The notes below the pieces were generated by a model. It saw only the letters and a list, made by a program, of their open reading frames with translations. It was not told where the DNA came from and made no database searches. 64,000 nucleotides of DNA from CAYLLN01 sp033762315 (GTDB taxonomy: Bacteria > Planctomycetota > Planctomycetia > Pirellulales > Pirellulaceae): assembly GCA_033762315.1 (NCBI GenBank), contig JANRLS010000148.1, positions 1 to 64,000 of the forward strand, written 5' to 3'. Of the stretch, positions 17,745-26,496 are shown piece by piece (positions within the stretch are counted from its first letter, which is position 1; every line of letters begins with the position of its first letter). Both the position numbers and the translations under genes were made by a program.

Positions 17745-19481
17745 TCACGATGGGAATGGATTCGGTTTCGCCGCCGCACCGGGACCAGGTTTGGTCCCGG
17801 CTGTTCTGGTGTCCATAGAGCTTAGCCCCTCGGCAATCGCCTCGCGAAGCCGCTGCATATTCTCGCCCCAACCAGCTCCCGCGTGAAAGATGCTGCTGGT
17901 GCCGGCGACGAGATTGGTCGCGCCGGCGGCGACCATCGCGGGGATGTTCTCGAAGCTGACGTTTCCATCGACCTGCATCGGCAAGTGGCCGTAGCCCCGC
18001 TCATTAAGAAACTGGCGGCAGTCAGCGATTTTTCGGATCGATGCGGGGGTCAGCTTTTGCCCGGCAAAGCCCGGATTGACCGTCATCACGAGGATATAGT
18101 CGAGCCGTTCCAGCACGTAGTCGATGGCCGATAGCGGCGTGGCCGGATTGAGGGCCACACCGGCCTGCGCGCCGATCTCGCGAATCCGGGCCAGCGTCCG
18201 GTCCAGATGGGGCGACGACTCGACATGCACCGTGATCCGATCCACGTTCATTGGCCGCAAGAGTTCGATGAACTGGTCGTTGTCCGCCACCATCAGATGC
18301 ACGTCGATGGGCAGCTTCGTCTTCGGCCGCAACGCCGCGAGCACTCCCAGCCCCAGCGGCATATTGGGCACAAAGTGGGCGTCCATCACATCCATATGCA
18401 GCATATCCACGCCGAGCCCCTCGACCTGCCGCAAGGCCGCCTCAAAATTGAGCGGATCGACACACATCATCGAAGGGGAAACGAGCACCGATTTCCCGCG
18501 TGCCTTGCCGCTAGTCGCCGGTGCCGAGCTTGCAACAGCCGCCTCATCCGGCAACCCCTCGATGAACGCCCGCTGCAAATACCGCAGCGACTGGCGGAGC
18601 GAATCCTCCAGCTGGTGATCGCTATAGTCGCGGCCCAGCTTCGGCCCGCCGATCTCCAAATACCCCGCCATTTCCCCCACAGGCAGCCGGCCTTGATTCG
18701 CCAGCAGCCACCGCCGAAACGCCGGCACGTCGATAATTCCCTTTTGCCGCTCTTTCGCGGTAAAGCCGAAGGTCGAGTTGTACTGCGCGTCGGTGTTCTT
18801 CAGATGCACTTCGTACAGGTAGGGCAGCGTCGCTTCCATGAGTTGCCAGTGATCGCACACAATCCGGCCACTCGCGTCGCCATAGCCGTGGGCGATGTCG
18901 GCACAATAGCCAACCTGGGCGGTCGTCGCGGCATGTTGCCGATGATAGGCCGTCAGTTCCTCGCCCATCGCGGCGATTTCGTCTGGCAGCGTCGGCGGCT
19001 CGGCGAGGCAAGACATCGGCTCGATCGTCAGCCACGCCACGCCGTGCTCCTTGGCGAGGTGCATCAGCTCTTTCATGTGCCGCACATAGCAGGCGATGCC
19101 GCGGGGTTTGAAGTCCATCCGGTCGCGCAGCACCGCGCCAGGGTTGGAGCCGACGCTTTTGGCCCCCAGCAAGCCACCGATTTGGATGTACCGTTCAAAA
19201 TTCTTCCGCGCGACGGACTCGTAGCCTGGTTCTTCGCGAAAGAAGCCCCCCAGTTCGCGGTGGGCGGTGAAGGTGCTGTCGATCACCACGCCGGCCGCAT
19301 CGGCTTCGCGGCGCAGCTGATGAAAGAACTCGTTGGGAAGCTGATACAGCTCAAAATGGGTGCCGAGCTGCACATGGCGCACCCCTTCATCCGCGAGCAA
19401 GCGAAAGAGCCAGGGGTGCGAATAACGATACTCGATGGGGTCGGTTTTGACTCCCAGCCGCAACGACAACTGCCCGCCCAT
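17745..19481 (-). CDS. Fusion of TIM-barrel sugar isomerase and ribulose-/allulose-phosphate 3-epimerase
   Basis: A 578-residue two-domain protein (ATG at 19481; a TTG at 19505 is also in frame). Residues 1-300 are an AP-endonuclease-2-type xylose-isomerase-like barrel, with HVQLGTHFELY, WLTIEPMSCLAEPPTLP and LYEVHLKNTDAQYN. A short Ala/Ser linker leads to a ribulose-phosphate 3-epimerase-family domain at about 333-555. Its motifs SPSMMCVD, MDVMDAHFVPNMPLG, VHLMV, MTVNPGFAGQK and VDGNVS hold the metal ligands. They read closer to allulose-6-phosphate epimerase (AlsE) than to Rpe. One chain could do two successive isomerisation steps on a sugar phosphate. The Pro/Lys-rich C-terminal tail is encoded partly by a palindromic repeat. 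Confidence 0.9.
   Translation of the reverse strand: MGGQLSLRLGVKTDPIEYRYSHPWLFRLLADEGVRHVQLGTHFELYQLPNEFFHQLRREADAAGVVIDSTFTAHRELGGFFREEPGYESVARKNFERYIQIGGLLGAKSVGSNPGAVLRDRMDFKPRGIACYVRHMKELMHLAKEHGVAWLTIEPMSCLAEPPTLPDEIAAMGEELTAYHRQHAATTAQVGYCADIAHGYGDASGRIVCDHWQLMEATLPYLYEVHLKNTDAQYNSTFGFTAKERQKGIIDVPAFRRWLLANQGRLPVGEMAGYLEIGGPKLGRDYSDHQLEDSLRQSLRYLQRAFIEGLPDEAAVASSAPATSGKARGKSVLVSPSMMCVDPLNFEAALRQVEGLGVDMLHMDVMDAHFVPNMPLGLGVLAALRPKTKLPIDVHLMVADNDQFIELLRPMNVDRITVHVESSPHLDRTLARIREIGAQAGVALNPATPLSAIDYVLERLDYILVMTVNPGFAGQKLTPASIRKIADCRQFLNERGYGHLPMQVDGNVSFENIPAMVAAGATNLVAGTSSIFHAGAGWGENMQRLREAIAEGLSSMDTRTAGTKPGPGAAAKPNPFPS
17780..17800. repeat. 21-bp palindromic repeat, family copy B, inside a coding tail
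   Basis: CGGGACCAGGTTTGGTCCCG plus a final G is an inverted repeat of the same design as copies A and C. It lies within the last 20 codons of the isomerase/epimerase fusion and encodes part of its low-complexity C-terminus, as if an intergenic element had been captured by the reading frame. Confidence 0.7.
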
Positions 19482-19573
19482 GCCAAAGCTCCGCTCGGCG
19501 GGCAACCAACGGGCTGCGCTTACGCCGGCAGCATGATTCTACTGACCGGCGGCCCAGCGGGGACGGCCGCAAC

Positions 19574-19747
19574 CTATTTAGGTGGTTCCGGCTCGAATTC
19601 GCAGCCGCACGGACAGCAGGCCACGCGCACCACCGCCAGCCGCGACAACCGCTGGCTGGTTTCATCCGGCAGCAGCTTGAGGCTGGGGACGAAGACCGGC
19701 GTGGGCTGGCCACACTGGGGACAGGCAGCGGAGGGCTTGGTTTCCAT
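19574..19747 (-). CDS. Small zinc-ribbon-like protein
   Basis: A 57-residue protein from the ATG at 19747. Two cysteine pairs are visible: ACPQCGQP near the N-terminus and CCPCGCEF near the C-terminus, separated by a basic, leucine-rich stretch. This looks like a small treble-clef or zinc-ribbon fold. Ribosome-binding signal is weak. The function is unknown. It lies upstream of, and in line with, the isomerase/epimerase fusion, and is divergent from yajC across 197 bases holding a palindrome pair. Confidence 0.6.
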   Translation of the reverse strand: METKPSAACPQCGQPTPVFVPSLKLLPDETSQRLSRLAVVRVACCPCGCEFEPEPPK

Positions 19748-19812
19748 CGGAATACTCGCCGGGAGAGGCGACAAACGTCATTCTTATTCCCCTGAAATGG
19801 CGGTCAATATCG

Positions 19813-19847
19813 CGACAATTTGTCGTCCTGACCGCGACAATTTGTCG
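19813..19847. promoter_or_regulatory. Two identical palindromes, candidate operator pair
   Basis: CGACAATTTGTCG occurs twice, at 19813-19825 and 19835-19847. The copies are 22 bases apart start to start, close to two helical turns. Each is an inverted repeat CGACAA/TTGTCG around one central base. The pair sits between the divergent zinc-ribbon gene and yajC-secDF, which is where a dimeric repressor or activator would bind. The same half-sites form a third palindrome near lexA (26562-26575). Confidence 0.5.
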
Positions 19848-19944
19848 CTCCCGCCCAATTGCCAGCACCGGGCCGCTGGCCTTGCCCCTGTTGACGCAAG
19901 GCTTTATCATCTAGCGGTTTACGAACGATTGGCGGCCTGCGCCG

Positions 19945-20385
19945 GTGGCGTCGGGCCGTTTGCCTTTTGGTGGCGGAGCGACTGCGTTGATTGATTTTCT
20001 TCACGGGGGGGGCGGATGGCTGCTGGCTCAGGCCGCTGCCAATCCCAAGCCAGCGGGAGGGGGCGGACTATCCGATCTGCTCTTCGGCAACATGATGTTG
20101 CCCCTCATGATTACGCTGCTGCTCATGTATTTTCTGCTCATGCGCCCCGAACAGCGAAAGCGCAAAGAGCAGGAAAAGCTGCTCACCAGCCTCAAGGCCA
20201 ACGACCATGTCGTCACCATCGGCGGCATTTGTGGCGTAGTGGTGCAAGCGTCGCCCGGCTCGAGCGTGGTGACGATTCGGGTGGACGACAAAGCGGGGAC
20301 CAAGCTCCGCGTGCTCCGCAGCGCCATTTCACGCATCGGCACGCCCGACGAAGCGGCCGAGGACGAGGCCAAAGAGGGGAAATAG
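19945..20385 (+). CDS. yajC: Preprotein translocase subunit YajC
   Basis: The product has one membrane helix (NMMLPLMITLLLMYFLLMRP) followed at once by the YajC signature EQRKRKEQEKLL, then LKANDHVVTIGGICGVVV. YajC associates with SecDF and the holotranslocon. The 5' end is uncertain: a GTG at 19945 gives 146 residues, while a TTG at 19987 gives a shorter form closer to usual length. A glycine-rich N-terminal segment precedes the helix. secDF follows after 108 bases, the standard yajC-secD order. Confidence 0.93.
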   Translation: MASGRLPFGGGATALIDFLHGGGGWLLAQAAANPKPAGGGGLSDLLFGNMMLPLMITLLLMYFLLMRPEQRKRKEQEKLLTSLKANDHVVTIGGICGVVVQASPGSSVVTIRVDDKAGTKLRVLRSAISRIGTPDEAAEDEAKEGK

Positions 20386-20493
20386 CCACTGCCGGCCGAA
20401 GCTTCGCGCTTCGCCGACCGAGCGGCGACCCATCGGCCCGCCGCCAACGTATAGGATTCAGCATTGCTTTCACCGGGGTAAGGGATTCCTGCC

Positions 20494-23400
20494 ATGTTCG
20501 ACCTTTCCACGCCGCTCTCCCTCTTGGGAGCCGAGCAGCCCGTCAACCGCCTCATCAACTTCCAATTTCCCGAGCTGATTCCGGGAATGTCCACGCTGGG
20601 CCTGGTCATTCTGGCCTCCATCGCGATCTCGGTCGCCATCGGCTATTGGTTCGCGTCGGCGGTTCGCCTGCCTGACTACGGCTGGAAAGTCGCGCTGGTG
20701 CTGGCCAGTTTCTCGGCCTCGCTGCTGGTCGTTCTCTTCGGCGAATACAAGCTGGGGATCGACCTCGCCGGCGGCACCGAGCTGGCCTACGAGGTCGATC
20801 GCAAAGCGACCGCCGAGCTGAATCCGAAGGGGACCGCCGATTGGAACATGGATGGCCTGGTGCAGGTGCTGCGGCAGCGCCTCAACGACACCGGCCTCAA
20901 GGAAATCACGGTGCTGCAGATTGGCGAAGGGGAGGTCGAAGTAACCGTGCCCGAAGCCGATCAAGCCGCGATCGAGCTCGTCAAGCAGAAGATCACCACG
21001 GGCGGCGCGCTGCAGTTCATGATCGTCGCCAGCGAAAACAAAGACAGCCAGCTTTTCGACCTGGCCCGCGAACAGTCCCAGCTGACAAGCGAAGATGAGC
21101 GAACCCGCAACGACGTGAAAGATGCCGATGGTCGCCGGCTGGGCTACTGGGCGCGCGTCGGCCGCGAGGACGATACCCGCCCCGATTCGCCGTTTCGCGA
21201 TCCGGGCATCGGCCAGGGGCTGTTGCGAGTCGCCAAGCTGAAGGACCTGAAAAACAACCAGAAGCCCGCCCCCGATCGTCCGAAGCTGGGGGAAATTATC
21301 GAGGTCCCCCCGCAAATTGCCGGCAATGTCGCCGCGCTGCAAGCCTATCTCGCCAGCCGCGACATCACCGAAATCGACGCCCTGATGGTCTATGACGCCG
21401 ATAACGACGTGCGCGGCGAGGATTTGTCGTTTGCCTTCGCCAGCCGCGACGAATCGCTCCGTCCCTGCATCAAGTTCAACATGCGGACGTTCGGCAGCCA
21501 GAAAATGGGCTACCTCACCTCGCACAACCTGCAGCGCAAGCTGGCGATCATTTTCGACGGCAAGCTCCTCTCGGCCCCCGTCATCCAAAGCCGGATTAGC
21601 GACAGCGGGCAAATCACCGGGCAATTCACTCAGGAAGAAGTCGATTTCGTCGTCAACATCCTGAAATCGGGCAGCTTGCCCGTGGTGCTGAATAAAGAAC
21701 CGATCAAGGACGACCCGGTCGATTCGGCTCTCGGCCGCGACATGAAGGAAAAGGGAATCATGTCGATTGGCATCGCCCTCGTGGTGGTGCTGGGGTTTGT
21801 GCTGCTGTACTACCGCTTTTCTGGCCTTGTGGCGTGCTTTGCCCTGCTGCTGAACTTGCTGCTCACCGTGGCGATCATGTTCCTGGTGTCGGCACCGTTT
21901 TCACTGGCGGGATTGGCGGGCCTGGTGCTTACCGTCGGCATGTCGGTCGATGCGAACGTGCTGATCTTCGAGCGAATGCGCGAGGAGTTGGCCCGCGGCA
22001 CCGGCCTGCGAATGGCGATTCGCAACGGCTTCGACCGGGCGATGGTGACGATCATCGACAGCAACCTGACGACCCTCCTCACCGCCGTGGTGCTGTATTG
22101 GATCGGCACCGACCAGGTAAAGGGCTTCGGCGCGACGCTCATCCTCGGCATTCTCACCAGTATGTTCACGGCGATCTTCGTCTCCCGCGTGATTTTGGAA
22201 GTCGGCGAGCGAACCCGGTGGATGAAGACGATCAAGTTCAACAACCTCTTCCCCACGCCTTCCATCGATTGGTGTGCCTACCTGAAGCCCGCGCTCGCCG
22301 CCTCGGGAGTCATCATTCTGATTGGCCTCGTCGCCACGTTTGCCCGCGGCAAAGGCATTTTCGACATCGACCTGGGAGGAGGCACCTTCGCGACGTTCGT
22401 CCTCCGCGAGCCGCTCGAGACGAGCCAGGTCCGCGCGAAAATCGACGCGGCTTTCGCCAAGGAGATCGACCCCACTACCAAGGGGCGCGTTTCCTACTCC
22501 GTCAACAAGTTGAACCTGGAAAACGAAAAACCCGACTCGGTCTATAAGGTTCGCAGCAGCCTCGCCGATAAAACGCGGCTCATGGAAATCCTTCGCGATA
22601 CGTTTCGCGCTCCCGATGGCAGCGAAGGGCTAAAGACCTATCAGGTCGCCTGGACTGACCTCAAGGAAACCACCGCCGCTCCGCCGGTCGATCCCGTCAA
22701 GCCGACGGAACCCAAACCCGCCGAGCCAATGCCCGCCGAGCCTAAACCGGCGGAACCTGCTCCCGCCGAGCCGAAACCCGCCGAACCAAAACCTGCGGAT
22801 CCCAAACCCACCGACCCTGCGCCAGCCGAGCCAAAACCTGCCGAGCCCAAGCCCACGGAACCAAAACCGGCGGAGCCAAAGCCTGATTCCACCAAGCCGG
22901 CTGATAAGCCCGCCGAGGATAAGCCGGAGTCGGGTGAGAAACCGTGCGGCGAAGAAGAAAAGCCTGCCGAAACGCCAAAGGCCGACGATAAGCCCGCCAC
23001 GGAGAAACCAGCCGAGGAGAAGCCAGCGGCCGAAAAGCCCGCCGAAACGCAGCCACCAACGACGCCACCAGCGGATAAGCCGGCCGAAACGACTCCCCCC
23101 ACGACGACGCCGGCCGCCACTCCGCCCGCGGAACCAGCAACTCCTGCGCCGACGCCAGTTCCGGCCGCACCGGCAGTCACCACGTCGGCCGTGCTCGATC
23201 TCAGCAGCGGGCCGCTCTCGACCCAGGAACTCAAGCCGCTGTTGACTCGCGCGGCGACCGAAGCCTTGGGCACCGCTCCGACCATCGAGATTCAGAATCC
23301 GGCCGACGATTCGTCCAGCCTCGCCGCCTTCGACCGCTTCACCGTCACGCTCCACGTGCCGCAAGCCGAGGCGCTGGAGGTGCTGGAAAAGTTCCGGGCC

Positions 23401-24036
23401 AACCGCGAGCAAGACGTGGTCTGGCGGTCGTCGGGCCAGAACAAGGGGCAAGTCACGATCAACGCCCAGCTGCGCGCGGCGGCGGCCATCGTCGTCAGCC
23501 TGATCGGGATTCTCGCGTACGTCTGGTTTCGCTTCCTCAAGGCGATTTGGGGGATCGCGGCCATTGCCGCCCTCGCCCATGACGCCCTGGTCATGCTCGG
23601 CGGCATCGCCATCAGCTATTGGCTCGCCAGCAGCCTCGGCTTTTTGCAAGTCGAGGAATTCAAAATCAGCTTGCCGGTGGTGGCCGCGTTTTTGACGCTC
23701 ATCGGCTATTCGGTGAACGACACGATCGTGATCTTCGACCGCATCCGCGAGATCCGCGGCAAAAGCCCCGATATCACCGCCAAAATGATCAACGACGCGG
23801 TGAATCAAACGTTTGCCCGCACGATCTTGACCGGCGGCACCACGCTGATGGTGGTGACGATCCTGTATTTCCTCGGCGGCGAGGGGATTCACGCCTTCGC
23901 GTTCGCGCTGCTGATCGGCGTCATTTCGGGGAGCTACAGCACGGTGTTTATCGCCGCGCCGCTGCTCCTGTGGCTGCTCGGCAAGCCCTCGGCCGGCACC
24001 GCCGCCGGCCGCCGCGAAATGGCGAAGTCGGCGTAG
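20494..24036 (+). CDS. secDF: SecD-SecF fusion with long Pro/Ala/Glu/Lys-rich insertion
   Basis: An 1180-residue fusion of the two export-motor subunits. The SecD half has KLGIDLAGGTELAYEVD, the periplasmic P1 domain, then GLAGLVLTVGMSVDANVLIF with the conserved proton-path aspartate. The SecF half starts near residue 590 (FDIDLGGGTF) and has GYSVNDTIVIFDRIREIRG and the helix pairs after 1000. Between about 730 and 890, inside the SecF periplasmic part, lies a roughly 160-residue tract of PAEPKPAEP-like repeats, then TPPADKPAETTPP. SecDF uses the proton gradient to pull proteins through the translocon. The fused form is normal for planctomycetes; the length of the insertion is unusual. Confidence 0.96.
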   Translation: MFDLSTPLSLLGAEQPVNRLINFQFPELIPGMSTLGLVILASIAISVAIGYWFASAVRLPDYGWKVALVLASFSASLLVVLFGEYKLGIDLAGGTELAYEVDRKATAELNPKGTADWNMDGLVQVLRQRLNDTGLKEITVLQIGEGEVEVTVPEADQAAIELVKQKITTGGALQFMIVASENKDSQLFDLAREQSQLTSEDERTRNDVKDADGRRLGYWARVGREDDTRPDSPFRDPGIGQGLLRVAKLKDLKNNQKPAPDRPKLGEIIEVPPQIAGNVAALQAYLASRDITEIDALMVYDADNDVRGEDLSFAFASRDESLRPCIKFNMRTFGSQKMGYLTSHNLQRKLAIIFDGKLLSAPVIQSRISDSGQITGQFTQEEVDFVVNILKSGSLPVVLNKEPIKDDPVDSALGRDMKEKGIMSIGIALVVVLGFVLLYYRFSGLVACFALLLNLLLTVAIMFLVSAPFSLAGLAGLVLTVGMSVDANVLIFERMREELARGTGLRMAIRNGFDRAMVTIIDSNLTTLLTAVVLYWIGTDQVKGFGATLILGILTSMFTAIFVSRVILEVGERTRWMKTIKFNNLFPTPSIDWCAYLKPALAASGVIILIGLVATFARGKGIFDIDLGGGTFATFVLREPLETSQVRAKIDAAFAKEIDPTTKGRVSYSVNKLNLENEKPDSVYKVRSSLADKTRLMEILRDTFRAPDGSEGLKTYQVAWTDLKETTAAPPVDPVKPTEPKPAEPMPAEPKPAEPAPAEPKPAEPKPADPKPTDPAPAEPKPAEPKPTEPKPAEPKPDSTKPADKPAEDKPESGEKPCGEEEKPAETPKADDKPATEKPAEEKPAAEKPAETQPPTTPPADKPAETTPPTTTPAATPPAEPATPAPTPVPAAPAVTTSAVLDLSSGPLSTQELKPLLTRAATEALGTAPTIEIQNPADDSSSLAAFDRFTVTLHVPQAEALEVLEKFRANREQDVVWRSSGQNKGQVTINAQLRAAAAIVVSLIGILAYVWFRFLKAIWGIAAIAALAHDALVMLGGIAISYWLASSLGFLQVEEFKISLPVVAAFLTLIGYSVNDTIVIFDRIREIRGKSPDITAKMINDAVNQTFARTILTGGTTLMVVTILYFLGGEGIHAFAFALLIGVISGSYSTVFIAAPLLLWLLGKPSAGTAAGRREMAKSA

Positions 24037-24043
24037 CGGTCGA

Positions 24044-24727
24044 TCATCCCGTTCGCCCGGCTTTTTCCTCAGCGGCGCTGGCCCGCCCGTAGGCCGGCGC
24101 GAGCTTCCACAGGTCGTCGCGCCGTCCCGCCGCATGGGCAGCCGCGGCGAGCCGGGCCACCGTGGCCGCTTGCGGCTCCCAAGTGGATTTGTCGGCGACG
24201 ATCACTCCCGCCGGCAACCGCGCGACGAGGTTCGCCAAAACCGGCCCCGCAACCACCGCGCCGGGAGCCAGTTCCGCTCGCCACGATTCGCTCGCCACGA
24301 GCCGATTGGGTGCGAGTCGCCGCGGCCCCGCCGGCGACATCTCAAAACGGGCGACGAACAACTCCGCGCGCTGTGCATCGAGGACGCATTCCAGTTGCCC
24401 CGCGCCAAAATCGCCAGCGACCTGATGGGCGATCACATCGAGCGTGTCGAGGCCGAGCACGTCGCATCCCAGGGCATAGGCCAAGGTCTTCGCGGTCGTC
24501 ACTCCCACCCGCAACCCGGTAAACGAACCGGGGCCGACCGTCGCCGCCACCAGCCCCACTTCTCCCATTTGCTTCCTGGTTTGCGACAGAATTTGACCAA
24601 TCGCCGGAGCCAGCGACTGCGCCGAGCGAGTCGCGGCTGGCAGCTGCAATGCGGCCAGAACCGCGTCTCCGGCAACCAGCGCGACGCTGCCGGCCCGCGC
24701 GGAAGTTTCAATCCCCAAAGTCAGCAC
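24044..24727 (-). CDS. tsaB: tRNA N6-threonylcarbamoyladenosine modification protein TsaB
   Basis: A 227-residue protein. The start is taken as GTG at 24727 (VLTLGIETSARAGSVAL), with AGGA nine bases upstream. LGIETS and VGPGSFTGLRVGVTTAKTLA are the TsaB hallmarks of the ASKHA fold. The segment DTLDVIAHQ follows. TsaB pairs with TsaD and TsaE to add threonylcarbamoyl to A37 of ANN-decoding tRNAs. It is convergent with secDF, with only seven bases between the stops. Confidence 0.95.
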   Translation of the reverse strand: MLTLGIETSARAGSVALVAGDAVLAALQLPAATRSAQSLAPAIGQILSQTRKQMGEVGLVAATVGPGSFTGLRVGVTTAKTLAYALGCDVLGLDTLDVIAHQVAGDFGAGQLECVLDAQRAELFVARFEMSPAGPRRLAPNRLVASESWRAELAPGAVVAGPVLANLVARLPAGVIVADKSTWEPQAATVARLAAAAHAAGRRDDLWKLAPAYGRASAAEEKAGRTG

Positions 24728-24904
24728 GTTAAAATTCCTACAGCCCAATTGCCGGGCGTCCGGCGAAAGCCGCCCGCCGACCCTTCGCCTTGACCAAAAC
24801 CTAGGCCAGTCCTAGATTTACGTATTCGCTTGCCCTCGGCGGGCCTTGCTCCGTGCCATGTCATGTCCACTTCCGCCCGAGCCATTGAAGTCGAAGGAAC
24901 CGGT

Positions 24905-25657
24905 GTGAAGCGGGCTCTGATTAGCGACATCCACGCCAACCTGGAAGCTCTCCAGGTCGTGTTGGCCGACATCCGTTCGCAAGGCATCCGCGAGATCTAC
25001 TGCCTCGGCGATATTGTCGGCTACGGGCCGAATCCGTGCGAGTGCCTCGACGAGGTGATCGCCCGTTGCAAGGTGACGATCTTGGGGAACCACGATCAGG
25101 CCACCTTGTTCGATCCCGACGGCTTCAATCCGATCGCCCTGCGGGCCGTTTATTGGACCCGCGATCAGCTCGAAACGGGCCCCGGCACCCCGTCGCAAAA
25201 AAACAAGCGGTGGGATTTTTTGGGTGAATTGCACCGCACGCACACCGAGGGGGATATTCTGTTCGTCCACGGTTCTCCGCGCGAGCCAACGAACGAATAC
25301 GTCTTCCCCGAAGATATCTACAACCAGCGAAAAATGGATGCCCTGTTCGGCCGCATCCAAAAATACTGCTTCCAAGGACACACCCACCTGCCGGGCGTCT
25401 TCACCTACGACTATCGCTTCACCCCTCCCGAAGATTGCAACTATCAGTATCAACTGGGGGAGCAGAAGGCGATGATCAACGTCGGCAGCGTCGGCCAGCC
25501 GCGCGACGGCGATCCGCGAGCCTGCTACGTCATTCTCGATGGGGGGAGCGTCACCTTCCGCCGACTCGAATACGACGTGCAGCTCACGCGCAAGAAAATC
25601 TACGAGGCCCCCGAGCTCGATAACGCTCTCGGGGACCGGCTCGTCGCGGGACGCTAG
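24905..25657 (+). CDS. Calcineurin-like metallophosphoesterase (YfcE/DR1281-like)
   Basis: A 250-residue phosphoesterase. Starting at GTG 24905 gives VKRALISDIHANLEALQVVL, the usual N-terminus, with AAGGA upstream; an ATG at 24863 is an alternative. Metal-binding motifs in order are DIH, GDIVGYGPNP, GNHD, HGSPRE and GHTHLP, giving the complete dinuclear metal site. NVGSVGQPRDGDPRACY is the C-terminal family motif. Substrate class unknown; relatives hydrolyse phosphodiesters. The gene is followed by hairpin repeats. Confidence 0.93.
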   Translation: MKRALISDIHANLEALQVVLADIRSQGIREIYCLGDIVGYGPNPCECLDEVIARCKVTILGNHDQATLFDPDGFNPIALRAVYWTRDQLETGPGTPSQKNKRWDFLGELHRTHTEGDILFVHGSPREPTNEYVFPEDIYNQRKMDALFGRIQKYCFQGHTHLPGVFTYDYRFTPPEDCNYQYQLGEQKAMINVGSVGQPRDGDPRACYVILDGGSVTFRRLEYDVQLTRKKIYEAPELDNALGDRLVAGR

Positions 25658-25684
25658 TCGATCTTCTCGGCGACACGCGGAAAC

Positions 25685-25789
25685 CGTAGGACGAAGCCGG
25701 GCTTCGTCGGCGACACGTCATCGTAGGACGAAGCCATGCTTCGTCGGCGACTCGCCAATCACTGGGCGAAGCGAGGCTTTGCCCTACGC
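25685..25789. repeat. Tandem hairpin repeats between convergent genes
   Basis: Two near-identical 33-base units, at 25685-25717 and 25722-25754, each hold CGTAGGACGAAGCC and GCTTCGTCGGCGAC with an internal inverted repeat GACGAAGC/GCTTCGTC. A related hairpin GGGCGAAGCGAGGC/TTTGCCC follows at 25764-25784. They lie between the convergent ends of the phosphoesterase and lexA genes and could act as a bidirectional terminator. They look like REP-type elements. Confidence 0.75.
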
Positions 25790-25844
25790 AATTGCAAGAC
25801 TTCGCCCCACGCAATCACTCGCGGATTATCGCTCGCCGCGGCCG

Positions 25845-26465
25845 CTAGTTCATGTTCCGCACGACCCCGACGACCACGCCGACGACACTCGCTTCCTTGA
25901 CGTAGATCGGGGCCATCGACGAATTGGCGGGTTGCAACCGGACGCGATGCGCCTCGGGATGCCAGAACTTGAGCGTCGCCTCTCCATCGGGAGTCTGAGC
26001 GACCACCATTTGCCCCGGCTGGGCGGTCTTCTGCTTTTTGCAGACGACATAATCCCCATCGGAAACGTGGGCCTCGATCATCGATTCGCCGCTCACCTTC
26101 AGGACGAACAGGTTTTTCTTCGAGAACATCTCGCCGAAATCGACCCGTTCGGTTTGCTCCCAGGCGAGCGTCGTCAGCCCGGCCGCGACGGTGCCGGCGA
26201 GCGGCAGTCCCTTGCTCTCGGCCATGATTTCCGGGGCGAGCTCGATCGCGCGGGCGACCGCCCGGTCGGCCTTGCGAACGCGATGCAAAATCCCCTTTTT
26301 CTCGAGCGCCCGCAGGTGGCACATGACCCCGTTCGGCGAGCTGATCTGAAAATGCTCCCCAATTTCGCGGACCGTCGGCCCATAGCCGCGAGTGAGCACC
26401 CGCTCGCGAATGAAGTCGAAAACTTCCATCTGACGCGAGGTAAGTTGATCGATAAGTTGACCCAT
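25845..26465 (-). CDS. lexA: LexA repressor
   Basis: A 206-residue LexA. The winged helix-turn-helix (SRQMEVFDFIRERVLTRGYG, then PTVREIGEHF) is followed by the self-cleavage site A90-G91 in LPLAGTVAAG. The catalytic serine is S128 in KVSGESMIEA and the lysine is K166 in GEATLKFWHP. It should repress SOS genes and cleave itself when RecA filaments form. Family length and start (ATG at 26465) are normal. Inverted repeats upstream are candidate autoregulatory operators. The neighbour is a divergent oxidoreductase, not a typical SOS gene. Confidence 0.96.
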   Translation of the reverse strand: MGQLIDQLTSRQMEVFDFIRERVLTRGYGPTVREIGEHFQISSPNGVMCHLRALEKKGILHRVRKADRAVARAIELAPEIMAESKGLPLAGTVAAGLTTLAWEQTERVDFGEMFSKKNLFVLKVSGESMIEAHVSDGDYVVCKKQKTAQPGQMVVAQTPDGEATLKFWHPEAHRVRLQPANSSMAPIYVKEASVVGVVVGVVRNMN

Positions 26466-26496
26466 GTTTGGCCCTCCCCAGGGAAATGAACGAAGT

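Noticed and set aside
22690..23170. Regular repeats in secDF that could be taken for a CRISPR array
   Set aside because: The periodicity is 15-18 bases with no spacers, it is in frame and encodes PAEPKP repeats inside SecF.
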